Assembly: GCA_902806205.1 (NCBI GenBank)
Contig: CADCVR010000019.1
Coordinates: 1-64,000, forward strand
DNA length: 64,000 bases
Direction of reading: 5' to 3'
Source of the DNA: an uncultured Solirubrobacteraceae bacterium
GTDB lineage: Bacteria > Actinomycetota > Thermoleophilia > Solirubrobacterales > Solirubrobacteraceae
Below are positions 20,248 to 29,487 of this stretch, piece after piece (position 1 is the first letter of the stretch; every line of letters begins with the position of its first letter). A program made the position numbers and the translations under genes. The notes below the pieces were generated by a model. It worked only from the letters and a program-made list of their open reading frames with translations, had not been told where the DNA came from and searched no databases.

Positions 20248-20273
20248 GTCAAATGGCTCCGTGAGAGGTGCGG

Positions 20274-20804
20274 TTACGCCCGGGCGACCTGCTTGCGCAG
20301 GTTCTCCAGACGGGTGCGGATGGAGGCGTCGAGGATCGAGTTGCCGACGCGCAGGACGATCCCGCCGAGCACGTCCGGATCGACGGAGGAGACGAGGTCG
20401 ACCTTGCGACCGGTCTGCTCGCCGATCTCGCGGCCGATGCGCTCGACGGTGGCCGCGTCGAGCTCGACGGCGGAGGTGATCTGGACCGGCAGAAGCTTGT
20501 TCTCCTCCTGCCAGAGGCGGTCCAGCTCCCGGCGCAGGCGGAAGATCGCGGGCATCCGGTGCTTCTCGATCAAGAGCTCGAGGAAGTTCTGCACCACGGG
20601 GTCGGCGTCCTCGAGCGCGGACGCCAGCCCCTCCTTCTTCTCCTCGGTGGAGAAGTAGGGCGAGAAGAAGAAGACGGCCAGCTCGCGGTTGTCGTCCAGG
20701 GCGTCCGCGACCTCGCCGAGCTGCTCGCGGACCACGTCGAGCTTGCCGCCCTCGAGCGCCACCTCGAAGAGCGAGCGGGCGTAGACGCGGGCGATCTCCT
20801 CCAT
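20274..20804 (-). CDS. atpH: ATP synthase F1 delta subunit
   Basis: 176 residues. The N-terminal helical bundle ([19 protein letters not shown]) and the C-terminal [20 protein letters not shown] are typical. It joins the peripheral b-subunit stalk to the top of F1. It starts 3 nt after the atpF stop and precedes atpA by 26 nt. Confidence 0.93.
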   Translation of the reverse strand: MEEIARVYARSLFEVALEGGKLDVVREQLGEVADALDDNRELAVFFFSPYFSTEEKKEGLASALEDADPVVQNFLELLIEKHRMPAIFRLRRELDRLWQEENKLLPVQITSAVELDAATVERIGREIGEQTGRKVDLVSSVDPDVLGGIVLRVGNSILDASIRTRLENLRKQVARA

Positions 20805-20807
20805 GGC

Positions 20808-21401
20808 TTAGCGGCGCTCCCCGCTCAGCGCCGTGAAGTCGAGCTCGCCCAGCGCCTCGTCGACGAGGCGCTTCTGGTCCTCGGCGGTCAGCGTCTTGCG
20901 GGTGACCTTCTCCGTCGCGGCGACGGTCAGGTCGGCGACCTCGGAGCGGATCTCCCCGATCGCACGCCGGGTCTCGGCCTCGATGTCCTTGCGCGCCTGC
21001 TCCATGAGCTCCTCGCCCTTGGCCTTCGCCGCCTCGGCGGACTCGCGCTCGGCCGACGCACCGGCGGTGCGGGCGCGGGTGACGATCTCCTCGGCCTGGA
21101 CCCGAGCCTCCTTGAGGCGCTCGCGGTACTCCGCGAGCAGCTCGTCGGCCTCGGCCTTGGTGCGGGTGGCCGTGTCGATGGAGTCCTCGATCGCGTGCTG
21201 GCGCTTGTCGAGCGCCTCGGTGATCTTCGGAAAGGCGTACTTGCGCAGGATGAACAGCGCGGTGACGAACGACAGCAGCGTCCAGAGCATGAGCCCGAGG
21301 TCCGGGCTCACCAGGAACGTCGAGCTCTCCTCCTTGGCAGCCCCGCCGCCCTGGACGAAGCCGAGGACGTACGCCGTGGCGCTGGTGGCGACGGTCGCCA
21401 T
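20808..21401 (-). CDS. atpF: ATP synthase Fo b subunit
   Basis: 197 residues. A membrane helix (about residues 30-50, [20 protein letters not shown]) follows a short alanine-rich N-terminal segment, and a long charged coiled coil makes the peripheral stalk. It abuts the atpE stop with no gap. Confidence 0.92.
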   Translation of the reverse strand: MATVATSATAYVLGFVQGGGAAKEESSTFLVSPDLGLMLWTLLSFVTALFILRKYAFPKITEALDKRQHAIEDSIDTATRTKAEADELLAEYRERLKEARVQAEEIVTRARTAGASAERESAEAAKAKGEELMEQARKDIEAETRRAIGEIRSEVADLTVAATEKVTRKTLTAEDQKRLVDEALGELDFTALSGERR

Positions 21402-21695
21402 CTACCCGAGGAAGAACGCGATGAGGCCGAAGATGAACGCGTAGAACACGATCGCCTCGGTCAGGGCGAAGCCGAGCCACTGGATCGACGTGATCTCGTC
21501 GCGCATCTCGGGCTGGCGGGTCACCGACTCGATGACCTTGCCGAAGATGTAGCCGACGCCGACGCCGGGGCCGACGGTGCCCAGGCCGGCACCGATGCCG
21601 AGGGCGATGGCCTTCATGCCCTTACGGCCGTACTCGCCGGCGATTTCGGGGGTGACCTCGGCTGCGGCCAGAGTGGTGATGAGGGAGAGATCCAC
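21402..21695 (-). CDS. atpE: ATP synthase Fo c subunit
   Basis: 97 residues forming a two-helix hairpin. The first helix has the glycine pattern [20 protein letters not shown]; the polar loop reads RQPEMRDE; the second helix holds the ion-binding glutamate in [13 protein letters not shown]. The glutamine of sodium-type rings in helix 1 is absent (Val in the GVGVG position) and the residue after the Glu is Ala, so a proton ring is most likely. About 15 residues of N-terminal extension precede the first helix. Confidence 0.95.
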   Translation of the reverse strand: MDLSLITTLAAAEVTPEIAGEYGRKGMKAIALGIGAGLGTVGPGVGVGYIFGKVIESVTRQPEMRDEITSIQWLGFALTEAIVFYAFIFGLIAFFLG

Positions 21696-21746
21696 GGTTG
21701 CGGCTCCTTGGAAGCGCTGGTTCGGTAGGACGGGAAAGGTGGGGGG

Positions 21747-22643
21747 CTAGTGCTCCTTGGCGACGGCGCCGCCGAGGTAGATGGCCGTGAGCGTCGAGAA
21801 GATGAAGGCCTGAAGCGTCGCCACGAGGCCGATCTCGAAGAGGAAGAAGGCCACCGCGAGCGGCAGCGTGATCAATCCGAGGATGACCGAGCCGACGGCC
21901 GCGAGGTTCAGCAGGACGACGAGGCCGCCGCCCATGAACAGGATCAGCAGGTGGCCGGCCAGGATGTTGGCGAACAGGCGCACGCTGAGCGAGACGAGAC
22001 GGACGAAGTCCGAAATGAGCTCGATGAAGAAGATCGGGACCTTGGCGGGCCCTTGGACGCCCGACGGAACCAGGCCCTTGTAGAAGCCGCCGACGCCCTT
22101 GGCCCGGAAGCCCTCGATGTGGTAGGCGATCCACACGATGAGCGTGAGCACCAGCGGAACCGACAGGTTGGCCGTCGCCGCGTAGAGCGCGAGGCTCGGG
22201 ACCTCCACGCCGAAGACGTCGACCTTGTGCTCCGTGTTGGTCGGCAGCGGCAGGTAGCCGATTATGTTCGAGAACCAGATGAACAGGAACAGCGTGGCGA
22301 TGAACGGGAACCACTTCGCCGCCATCTTGCGATCCATGTTGCCGCCGGCGATGTTGTCGCGCATGGCGACGTACGCGGTCTCGACCGCGGTCTGGATGCG
22401 GTTGGGCCGCGCCTGCATGCGATTGGCCACGTACATGAACGTCCCCACCGTCAACGCGGTCGCGATGAGCAGGTAGAAGACCGCCTTGTTGATGTCGAGC
22501 GGACCGGGGAGGTCGATCCAGGGGTCGAGCTTGAACTCGTCCTGGGGCCGGTACTCCTCGTTGACCTCGATGGCCAACGCGGCTTGCGCGTCGAGCAGCA
22601 GGAGCAAGATCGGGGTGGCCAGGACAGCGAGGCGGAGGGTCAC
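21747..22643 (-). CDS. atpB: ATP synthase Fo a subunit
   Basis: 298 residues. A leader-like hydrophobic N-terminus (VLATPILLLLLDAQAALA) is followed by five or six membrane helices. The essential arginine is in SLSVRLFANILAGHLL, and the last helix has GLVATLQAFIFSTLTAIYL. It forms the proton half-channels against the c ring. The GTG at 22643 overlaps the stop of the upstream gene (GTGA). Confidence 0.95.
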   Translation of the reverse strand: MTLRLAVLATPILLLLLDAQAALAIEVNEEYRPQDEFKLDPWIDLPGPLDINKAVFYLLIATALTVGTFMYVANRMQARPNRIQTAVETAYVAMRDNIAGGNMDRKMAAKWFPFIATLFLFIWFSNIIGYLPLPTNTEHKVDVFGVEVPSLALYAATANLSVPLVLTLIVWIAYHIEGFRAKGVGGFYKGLVPSGVQGPAKVPIFFIELISDFVRLVSLSVRLFANILAGHLLILFMGGGLVVLLNLAAVGSVILGLITLPLAVAFFLFEIGLVATLQAFIFSTLTAIYLGGAVAKEH

Positions 22644-23062
22644 GAGGGCAGCTCGTTCGGTGTCTTGAAGGGACGCAGGATCATCAGCGTCGCGAAGGAG
22701 GCGGTGAAGCAGACGATCACGAGCACGGCGGCGGCGAGCCCTACGCTGTCGTCCTGTCCGGCCAGGAAGTAACCGGCGAAGATCGCCAGGGCGCTGAGCC
22801 AGCCGCGGCCGATCATCGACCCGGCCGTCAGCCCCGCGACCTTGCGCATGTCGGCGACGGCAGCACTCTGGTCGCGCCCGGGCTGGCCGACCGACCGGCG
22901 GCCGATCTCCAGCGCGCGGCGCTCGGTGACCTCCTTGATCGCCTTCTGCACGATCCACGCGACGGCGCCCGTGGCGTAGCCGGCCATCGGGAAGCCGGCG
23001 GCCAGGAATACGGGCAGCGCGAGGGCGAGTACGACGAGGTCGATGTGCTTGAAGAGCGGCAC
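22640..23062 (-). CDS. Small membrane protein in the atpI position
   Basis: 140 residues with about four hydrophobic segments arranged as two pairs (about residues 8-40 and 90-130) around a charged loop. It occupies the position of atpI, directly before atpB and overlapping it by 4 nt. AtpI-type proteins help c-ring assembly or Mg2+ uptake, but I see no strong AtpI sequence motif, so the role is inferred from position. It starts with GTG. Confidence 0.65.
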   Translation of the reverse strand: MPLFKHIDLVVLALALPVFLAAGFPMAGYATGAVAWIVQKAIKEVTERRALEIGRRSVGQPGRDQSAAVADMRKVAGLTAGSMIGRGWLSALAIFAGYFLAGQDDSVGLAAAVLVIVCFTASFATLMILRPFKTPNELPS

Positions 23063-23065
23063 GGG

Positions 23066-23245
23066 TCAGCGCCCCTCCCGCGGGCGCTGGGCGACGGGAC
23101 CGCACGGGCGCCGCCGGGCGCTGCGGGCGCGCATGAGCCTCAGCGGGCCGAGCGGACAGCGCCGCCGACGCGCGCTGTAGCCGGCGATGCCGGCGGAGCG
23201 GCTCGGGCCAGGACGGGATGGGTCGTGAGGATCGTTCTCGGGCAT
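23066..23245 (-). CDS. Possible 59-residue ORF at the head of the atp operon (possible AtpZ remnant)
   Basis: An ATG at 23245 opens a 59-codon frame ending 3 nt before the GTG of the atpI-position gene. Its first ~22 residues (MPENDPHDPSRPGPSRSAGI) resemble the hydrophilic N-terminus of AtpZ/AtpI-like proteins that often lead this operon, but the rest is Arg-rich with no membrane helix. It may be a truncated or frameshifted gene, a leader peptide, or chance. No clear ribosome binding site is visible. Confidence 0.25.
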   Translation of the reverse strand: MPENDPHDPSRPGPSRSAGIAGYSARRRRCPLGPLRLMRARSARRRPCGPVAQRPREGR

Positions 23246-23352
23246 GGGGGCGGCGGCGGCTGCCAGCCTACAGGCGGGGCCGTGGACTGGGCGGTGAGGT
23301 GATCCGGCCGCCGCGGAGACCGGGTTTCGAAGCCTCTGGGGCGGCAGGTATC

Positions 23353-23382
23353 AGCATAGCGGCTGGAGGGAGTTTGTGCGAA
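23353..23382 (-). promoter_or_regulatory. Candidate promoter of the atp operon
   Basis: On the minus strand TTCGCA (23377-23382) and TATGCT (23353-23358) are 18 nt apart in a locally AT-richer stretch. This would give a 5' leader of about 280 nt before the GTG at 23062, or about 100 nt before the small ORF. Two direct TTTGTG hexamers lie just upstream of the -35. Between 23246 and 23424 I see no other gene. Confidence 0.4.
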
Positions 23383-23424
23383 CTTTGTGACACGGCTCGA
23401 CGGCCGCCGCGCACTTCCCGGCGC

Positions 23425-23931
23425 TCAGAGGCGGACGTGCTCGAAGCCGAGCTCCGAACCCTCCACGCGCGCGATCCCCATGGTGTGATGCGGCTGGCGG
23501 CGCTTGTCCGTGGGGCTGCCCGGGTTGAACAGCTGAAAGGCGAATCCTGCCTGCACCGCCGTCTGGTGGAGCGGGATGTGGGAGTGCCCGAAGACGACCG
23601 CGTCGCAGTCACCGAAGCGGCGGCGCTGGCGCTCGAGGCGGCCGGCGGCGGGGCCCGCGTCGTGCACCATCCCGATGCGCACCTCCCCCACCTCGACGAC
23701 CCGCTCGGCGGGTAACCGTGCGCGGACGGCGGGACCGTCCACGTTGCCCGCGACGGCGTGGACGGGCGGACCGAGCGCCTCGAGCGCGGCGAGGACCTCG
23801 GCTTCGACGAGGTCTCCGGCGTGGAGGACCAGGTCGGCCGCGCTCAACCGCTCGAGACACGCGGGGGGCAGGAAGCGGTTGCCGCGCGGGAGGTGGGTGT
23901 CGGAGATGATCGCGAGCGTCGTGGCCCCCAC
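23425..23931 (-). CDS. Metallophosphoesterase, YfcE/MJ0936-type phosphodiesterase
   Basis: 168 residues with the calcineurin-like metal motifs in order: ISDTHLP, HAGDLVE, AGNVDG (variant of GNCD), and VFGHSHIPLH, ending with NPGSP. Small proteins of this class hydrolyse phosphodiesters and dimerise. The GTG at 23931 is chosen because homology starts there and TACGCT (23939-23944) lies 7 nt upstream; longer upstream readings are poor in family features. Confidence 0.87.
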   Translation of the reverse strand: MGATTLAIISDTHLPRGNRFLPPACLERLSAADLVLHAGDLVEAEVLAALEALGPPVHAVAGNVDGPAVRARLPAERVVEVGEVRIGMVHDAGPAAGRLERQRRRFGDCDAVVFGHSHIPLHQTAVQAGFAFQLFNPGSPTDKRRQPHHTMGIARVEGSELGFEHVRL

Positions 23932-24152
23932 GCGGGGGAGCGTACCCCCGGTCCGGACGGCCCCCGCGTCCGGCCCCGGGTCAGAGAGCCGGCGGCCCCG
24001 ACCGCGTAACGCCTTGATCACATCGCCGGTTCGCCGGCTCGTCAGCGTTGAACACGGTCTCCGACCGCCGTGCCGTGCGCGAGGCGCGCGAGGCACCGCG
24101 CAGGCCGGTGCCCTGGGACGACGACCCGACAAGCCGAGAGGAAGGCACCATC

Positions 24153-25773
24153 ATGAGCATCAGCGGAAACTGGGACCGGCGAACCGTCAGCCGGCGTCAT
24201 CTGCTCGGCTGGGCGGGTATGGGCACCGGGGCGCTGATCGCCGCCGGAAGCGGGGTGTCCGCGCAGAAGGCGTGGGCCAAGCCGTTCTTTCACGAGGATC
24301 CCTTCGGCCTCGGCGTCGCCTCCGGCGACCCACTGCCGACCGGTGTGGTGCTGTGGACGCGGCTGGCGCCCGAGCCGCTGGCCGAGGACGGCAGCGGCGG
24401 CATGCCGGCGCGCAAGGTCCCCGTCCGGTGGGAGGTCGCGACCGACGAGCGCTTCCACCGGACGGTGGTCGCCAAGGGCCACAGCTTCGCGACCCCGGAG
24501 CTCGCGCACTTAAGTGCACGTCGAGGTCGACGGTCTCCAGCCCGGCCGCGAATACTTCTACCGCTTCAAGGTGGGCCCGGAGATCAGCCGCGTCGGACGG
24601 ACCAAGACCGCGCCGGCGCCGGGGGCGCCGACGAGCGCGCTTGCGTTCGCGTTCGCGTCCTGCCAGCACTACGAGGAGGGGTACTACGCCCCCTACGCGC
24701 ACATGGCGCGGGAGGACCTCGACCTCGTCGTCCACCTCGGCGACTACATCTACGAGGGGAACGTCGTCAGCCCGGTGGGGCGCGAGCACGCCGGGACCGA
24801 GCCGATGACCCTGGCCCAGTACCGCGCACGCCACGCCCAGTACAAGGGCGACGAGAACCTGCGGACTGCGCACGCAGCGTTCCCGTGGATCGTCACGTGG
24901 GACGACCACGAGGTCGACAACAACTGGGCCGGCGAGGACCAGGACCCCGACGCGGTCTCGCGCGAGGCGTTCCTGGCGCGGCGGGCCGCGGCCTTCCAGG
25001 CCTACTACGAGCACCTGCCGCTCAGGACGGCTCAGCGGCCCGTCGGGCCGGACATGCTGCTCTACCGCAGAGCCGCCTTCGGCGACCTCGCCGAGTTCAA
25101 CGTGCTCGACACCCGCCAGTTCCGCAGCGACCAGGTCTCCTGCCGCCCGGAGAACTCCACGGACGGCTACTGCGCCGCGGCCCTCGACCCGGGCCGGACG
25201 ATCCTGGGCGACGAGCAGGAGCGATGGCTGCAGGCCGGCCTCCGGGCAACGCGGGCGAAGTGGAACGTGCTCGCCAACCAGGTCGTCTTCGCCGAGCGGA
25301 TGGAGGCAAACGGGGTGGCCGGCGGAGGCGACTCCTGGGACGGCTACGTGGCTGACCGGCGGGCACTGGTGGACCTCTTCGCCGGCGCGGGCGGCCGTGC
25401 CCCGTCGAACCCCGTCGTGCTCACGGGCGACATCCACAACAACCGCATCTTCGATCTCAAGGAGGACTTCTCGGAGCCCTCGTCCAAGACGGTCGGCACC
25501 GAGTTCGTGGGCACGTCGATCTCCACGGGCGGCGATGCTCCCCGCCTGCGCAACGGCGGCCAGTGGACGACGATCTACGGTGACCAGACGGGCGTCAACC
25601 CCCACCAGCGGTTCTACGACACCCACCGCGGTTACGTTCGGTGCACGCTCACCCAGGCGGAATGGAGGACCGACTTCCGCGGGATCGAAACCACGCAGTC
25701 GCCGACATCGCCGATCAGCACCGTCGCCTCCTTCGTCGTCGAGGACGGCCGCCCCGGCGCGCAGCGGGCTTAG
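24153..25773 (+). pseudogene. phoD: PhoD-type alkaline phosphatase, interrupted by a +1 frameshift
   Basis: Two frames together encode one PhoD. The first (24153 to about 24509) has a twin-arginine signal (SRRHLLGWAGMGTGALI) and the N-terminal Fn3-like domain (DPFGLGVASGDPLPTGVVLW). The second, one base out, continues without loss from HVEVDGLQPGREYFY through CQHYEEGYYAPYAHM, HLGDYIYEG, WDDHEVDNNW and GDIHNNRIF. The break is at TTAA 24510-24513, where a 3-nt codon is expected; it sits in a 12-nt perfect palindrome. An assembly error is possible; if real the enzyme is lost. A Shine-Dalgarno-like GAGAGGAAGG precedes the ATG. Confidence 0.85.
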
Positions 25774-25782
25774 AGTTTGGAG

Positions 25783-26832
25783 TTAGCGCCGGGCGCGGCG
25801 CGTCGCTCGTCGGGCCGGCGCGCTGCCCGCGCCCGCGCCCGTGCGGATCCGGGCCTGTTCCAGGCGAGCGCGCACGACACGGAACGCTTCACGCGGGCGC
25901 CCGTACTTGTCGAGCAGCGCAGAGTCCCACTTGTCCTTGGGGCCCGCCGGACTCCAGTGGTAGAGGTAGACGCGCCGGATGCGCGCGGAGAGCGGCACGA
26001 GCCGGTCGAAGAGCCAGCGTGTGGCGTCGGCCGCGTGGCCCGGACTCTCCTCGAAGGGGATCTTCGCCCTCGCCGTGCGGTTGACGATCCCTCCGGTCTC
26101 CGTGAACCACACCTGCCCACGAGTGGCCCGCAAGAGCTCCCGCGTGCCCTTGGTCCCGAAGCGGTTGGCGTCGACGTAGTTGTGCAGGCCCCAGATGCGC
26201 GGCTCGTGCTGGGCGGCCGCCCGGAAGCGCCGCACCCAGGAGCGCATGTTCGGCGTGTCGAGCACCTCGGCGGCGACGATGGTGCAGTCCGGGCAGGAGC
26301 GGGAGAGCGCGTCGAAGTAGCGTCCGGCCAGCTCGGGCCGGCGGCAGAGCGGCTGGCTGCAGTGGTTGGGCTCGTTCCAGGTGACGAACTCGCGCGCCCA
26401 CGGGAAGTTCACCCGCAGGCGGCGGAACTGGCGCTGCAGGGCGGTCGGTGTCGGGCGCATCTTCTCGCGGCCCACGCGCCGCGAGTGCCCGAAGGAGAGC
26501 AGCGGGGTGATGCCCGCCGACCGTGCGGCCCGCATCCAGGCGAAGAGCTCGTCGCGCTGGAAGCCACCGTCCATCGCGTCCCAGGGCACGACGTAGCGGG
26601 CGTGGCGGACCTCGAGATCGGCGAACAGCGGAGCCTTGAACATGCCGGGCTTCTGGTCGGCGATCCCGACGAGCGGCGCGGCCGCCGAGGCCTGTGCGAC
26701 GAACGCTGCGCCGAGGCAGGCGACGCCCAACACCAGCGTGAGCAGCGTCCTTCTCGCGTGCCGCAAAGCGGTGCGGCGGTCACCTTCGTGGTGCCCGGGG
26801 AACCGACGCCCGGGTGATCGTCTGACGTCCAT
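25783..26832 (-). CDS. Secreted glycosidase-like TIM-barrel protein (clan GH-A fold)
   Basis: 349 residues with an Arg-rich N-region and a signal peptide (about residues 28-50, LLTLVLGVACLGAAFVAQAS). The mature part looks like a clan GH-A barrel: TWNEPNH (acid/base Glu after Asn) and WFTETGG (nucleophile Glu) sit at the expected separation, with LLSFGHSRR and WGLHNYVDANRFG between. Substrate unknown. The C-terminus is Ala/Arg-rich and low in complexity. TACGCT at 26843-26848 lies 10 nt before the ATG. It converges with phoD with 9 nt between the stops. Confidence 0.7.
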   Translation of the reverse strand: MDVRRSPGRRFPGHHEGDRRTALRHARRTLLTLVLGVACLGAAFVAQASAAAPLVGIADQKPGMFKAPLFADLEVRHARYVVPWDAMDGGFQRDELFAWMRAARSAGITPLLSFGHSRRVGREKMRPTPTALQRQFRRLRVNFPWAREFVTWNEPNHCSQPLCRRPELAGRYFDALSRSCPDCTIVAAEVLDTPNMRSWVRRFRAAAQHEPRIWGLHNYVDANRFGTKGTRELLRATRGQVWFTETGGIVNRTARAKIPFEESPGHAADATRWLFDRLVPLSARIRRVYLYHWSPAGPKDKWDSALLDKYGRPREAFRVVRARLEQARIRTGAGAGSAPARRATRRARR

Positions 26833-26842
26833 CGGCGACCAC

Positions 26843-26939
26843 AGCGTAGGGCCCGCTACGGGGGACCGGAGGCGCGAGGGGATTCCGACGCTCGGATCAC
26901 GGAATCGGAGCACGTAGCTCGCCGCCCATCCTCTAGGGT
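26843..26939. promoter_or_regulatory. Divergent control region between the glycosidase-like gene and tetR
   Basis: It holds TACGCT (26843-26848, minus) and TAGGGT (26934-26939, plus), each 10 nt before its start codon. Between them lie a 7-bp stem (26881-26887 with 26900-26906) and a stretch at 26902-26920 that matches, at 18 of 19 positions, the end of the palindrome at 61791-61884. A TetR operator could lie here, but no clean TetR dyad is evident. Confidence 0.4.
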
Positions 26940-26949
26940 CGCCCCAACC

Positions 26950-27555
26950 ATGGCTTCCGCGCAGCCCAGCACCGCCAAGCGCGCGCAGATCCAGCAGGCG
27001 GTGCTGACCGCGACGGAGGATCTGCTCGCTGCCGGCGGATCCTTCCAGGAGCTGAAGATCGAGCGGATCGCGACCGCCGCCGGCATCTCGCGAACGGCGT
27101 TCTACTTCTACTTCAAAGACAAGCGCGAGTTGCTCATGCGCCTGGCCGAGGACATCAGTGGCGAGCTCTACGGTCACGCCGACGCGTGGTTCTCCGGCGA
27201 CGACGGGGCCCCCGAGGACCAGGTCGCCGAGGCGCTGAGGGGAATCGCGGTGCTCTACTTCGCACACGGGCCGCTGCTGCGCGCGATCGTGGAGGTCTCC
27301 ACCTACGACGAGGAGGTCGCGGTGTTCTGGCGTGCCTTGCTGCAGCGCTTCGCCGACGCGACGACCTTCCGCATCGAGAAGGAGCAGGAGGCCGGCCGGG
27401 CGCCGGCGATGCCGGCCTCCGCCACGGCCTTCGCGCTCGTCTGGATGACCGAGCGCACGTTCTATCAGCAGCTCGTCCAGGGGTCCCCCGTCGACGGCGA
27501 CGAGCTCGTCGCGGCGCTCGACGGCATCTGGATGCGCTCGGTCTACGGCACCTGA
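26950..27555 (+). CDS. TetR-family transcriptional regulator
   Basis: 201 residues. The N-terminal helix-turn-helix is clear (QAVLTATEDLLAAGG, then IERIATAAGISRTAFYFYFK), followed by an all-helical ligand-binding domain with EVSTYDEEVAVFWRALL and FALVWMTERTFYQQL. Regulators with this C-terminal pattern often control lipid or efflux genes; the target is unknown. It is divergent from the glycosidase-like gene. Its last 13 nt overlap the end of the convergent gene at 27543. Confidence 0.88.
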   Translation: MASAQPSTAKRAQIQQAVLTATEDLLAAGGSFQELKIERIATAAGISRTAFYFYFKDKRELLMRLAEDISGELYGHADAWFSGDDGAPEDQVAEALRGIAVLYFAHGPLLRAIVEVSTYDEEVAVFWRALLQRFADATTFRIEKEQEAGRAPAMPASATAFALVWMTERTFYQQLVQGSPVDGDELVAALDGIWMRSVYGT

Positions 27556-28301
27556 CTGCTGCGGGACGCCGTGCGGAGGCGGCCGGGCCGGCGGGTTCCC
27601 ACCGCGATCGCCTCGTCCTCGAGTCGTTCGAAGTCCCACAGGTGCTCGCGCTCCCACCGCGCGAGCACCTCCTGCTCGCCGGCGCGTCCGACGTCGTCGA
27701 GGATCACGAGCGCGTCGGCGGCCAGCCGCGGCTCCAGTGTCGCGAGCGCCGGGTGGCGCGCCAGGGCGATCTCGGCCCGGTCCGCGGGCGGTCCGTCGAC
27801 GACGAGCAGGTCGACGGCCTCGGGCAGCCGCGCCACCCCGGACGCGTCGTACCAGCCGCTCGGGTCCAGCGGTGCGAGCACCACGCGTGCGACGTGGGCC
27901 AGCTCTTCGCGGGCGATGAGCTCCTCGACGCGCTCCGCCCAGCCCGGGTCGTGTTCGAGGGCGGTCAGGCGCCCCGTCCCGCGCTCGGCCAGCAGTCGGG
28001 CGAGGACGACGGTGCTCACGCCGGCGCCGCACTCCACCACCTGCCTGGGTGCGCGGTGGACGATGAGGTTGCAGACGTAGACGAGGCCGCCGGCGCGCAT
28101 CGCCCCGGGGGAGAACGGCAGGTAGGGGCGCCCGTCGAGCAGCGGCCGCAGCACGTGCCAGGCGTGCAGGTCGGCGGGGCCCGGTTGGGTGACGAACCCG
28201 GAGGGCGCCCGCGGCTCACCGCTCGTCGCACCGCTGACGGTGGGTTCCACCGGCGGGTCAGGCGCTGGGCCAGGGTTCGGCATCGGCGCCATGTCCGACA
28301 T
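27543..28301 (-). CDS. Class I SAM-dependent methyltransferase-like protein
   Basis: About 252 residues. After a Pro-rich N-terminal 35 residues, a Rossmann-type domain shows VVECGAGVSTVVLARLL (motif I-like), LTALEHDPGWAERVEELI (acidic end of beta-2), VDLLVVDGPP and ALVILDDVGR. This is the pattern of class I methyltransferases of the type seen beside glycan genes. Substrate unknown. The start is uncertain: ATG at 28301 or a GTG at 28307. It is convergent with tetR, overlapping by 13 nt, so no terminator separates them. Confidence 0.65.
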   Translation of the reverse strand: MSDMAPMPNPGPAPDPPVEPTVSGATSGEPRAPSGFVTQPGPADLHAWHVLRPLLDGRPYLPFSPGAMRAGGLVYVCNLIVHRAPRQVVECGAGVSTVVLARLLAERGTGRLTALEHDPGWAERVEELIAREELAHVARVVLAPLDPSGWYDASGVARLPEAVDLLVVDGPPADRAEIALARHPALATLEPRLAADALVILDDVGRAGEQEVLARWEREHLWDFERLEDEAIAVGTRRPGRLRTASRSSQVP

Positions 28302-28408
28302 GGTGACAAGTGCCGGGCCCGGTCGGATGGCTAGGCTCCGCTGCGTGGTCACGACCGAACGCGCGGCCGTCGTGCGCCTCAGCGTAGGCCCGGCCGGCTG
28401 ACGCACGG

Positions 28409-29437
28409 ATGCGGGTCTGGGTCGACTTCACCAACACGGCGCACGTGATCGTCCTGCGGCCGCTGGTCGAGCGCCTGGAGGCAGCCGGGCACGACGTCGC
28501 GCTGACGGCGCGACCGCTGTCGCACACGCTCGATCTCCTCGACGACTGGGGCCGCTCCTACACCGTGCTCGGCCGCCACGGCGGCGTGGGCCGCACGGCA
28601 AAGGCGCGCGCGGCCGCCGAGCGTGTGCGGGCGATGATCGGCTTCGGGCGCGGCAAGGGCTTCGCCGCGGCGCTTGCGCACGGATCGACCGAGCTGCCGG
28701 TGGCCTGCCGCGTGCTCGGCGTTCCCAACGCCACGATGTTCGACTACGAGTGGGCCGTGGCCCAGCACCACGCCAACTGCCGTACCGCCGACCGCGTGCT
28801 CGTCCCCGACGCGATCCCGGCCGACCGGCTGCGGCGCTACGGCGCCGGGCCGGGCAAGCTCGTGCGTTACCCCGGGCTGAAGGAGGACTATCACCTCGAC
28901 GCCTTCACGCCGGACCTCGAACTGCTCGACAGGCTCGGCATCGACCGGGCGCGCAGCCGGGTGCTGTGCGTCGTGCGCACCGCGCCGGCGTACGCCCTGT
29001 ACCTCGGCGGTTCGGAGAACGCGGCCCTCCCTGAGCTGCTCCAGCGCCTGCAGACCGCAGCCGACGCGGTCGACACGGTGGTGCTGACGCGTACCCCGCA
29101 GCAGATCGCCGACATCACCGCGATGGGGCTCGACCGGCTGAGGGTCCCGCCGCGCGCGGTCGACGGGCTCTCGCTCGTCGCGCTCGCGGACGTGCTGGTG
29201 AGCGCCGGCGGCACGATGAACCGGGAGGCCGCGGTGCTCGGCACCCCGGTCTGGTCGATGTTCGAGGGGCGCCCGGGCGCGGTCGACGACGCGCTGAAGG
29301 CGCAGGGCAAGCTGCGGCAGTTCGAGGCACCGCAGGACGTGGTGCTGGAGCGCAAGGCGGCGCGCGACCCCTGGCCGTTTCGCGGGCGCGACCCGGCGAC
29401 GCTGCTTGAGCTCGCGCTGGGGGACTGGCTGGGTTGA
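28409..29437 (+). CDS. DUF354-family protein (glycosyltransferase-B/epimerase-like fold)
   Basis: 342 residues, beginning MRVWVDFTNTAHVIVLRPLV, as in the DUF354 family, which resembles UDP-N-acetylglucosamine 2-epimerase or lipid-A-disaccharide synthase folds. The C-terminal half has SAGGTMNREAAVLGTPVWSM, a nucleotide-sugar-binding type loop. It is probably a glycan enzyme. It is the first gene of the polysaccharide cluster and converges with the WecA-type gene through a strong hairpin. Confidence 0.78.
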   Translation: MRVWVDFTNTAHVIVLRPLVERLEAAGHDVALTARPLSHTLDLLDDWGRSYTVLGRHGGVGRTAKARAAAERVRAMIGFGRGKGFAAALAHGSTELPVACRVLGVPNATMFDYEWAVAQHHANCRTADRVLVPDAIPADRLRRYGAGPGKLVRYPGLKEDYHLDAFTPDLELLDRLGIDRARSRVLCVVRTAPAYALYLGGSENAALPELLQRLQTAADAVDTVVLTRTPQQIADITAMGLDRLRVPPRAVDGLSLVALADVLVSAGGTMNREAAVLGTPVWSMFEGRPGAVDDALKAQGKLRQFEAPQDVVLERKAARDPWPFRGRDPATLLELALGDWLG

Positions 29438-29452
29438 GGTGCGCGCGAGGTG

Positions 29453-29474
29453 GTCTCCCGCGGGCGCGGGAGAC
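29453..29474. terminator. Bidirectional hairpin between DUF354 gene and wecA-type gene
   Basis: GTCTCCCGC pairs with GCGGGAGAC around a 4-nt loop, a perfect 9-bp GC-rich stem between two converging genes (stop codons at 29437 and 29488). There is no T-run, so it may act as an intrinsic terminator of the GC-rich type or simply as an mRNA 3'-end stabiliser. Confidence 0.55.
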
Positions 29475-29487
29475 GTTCAGCAGGCCG

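Noticed and set aside
20248-21480. Upstream in-frame extension of atpA across atpH and atpF
   Set aside because: Protein homology begins at the ATG at 20247, and the extra sequence overlaps two well-supported genes in another frame.
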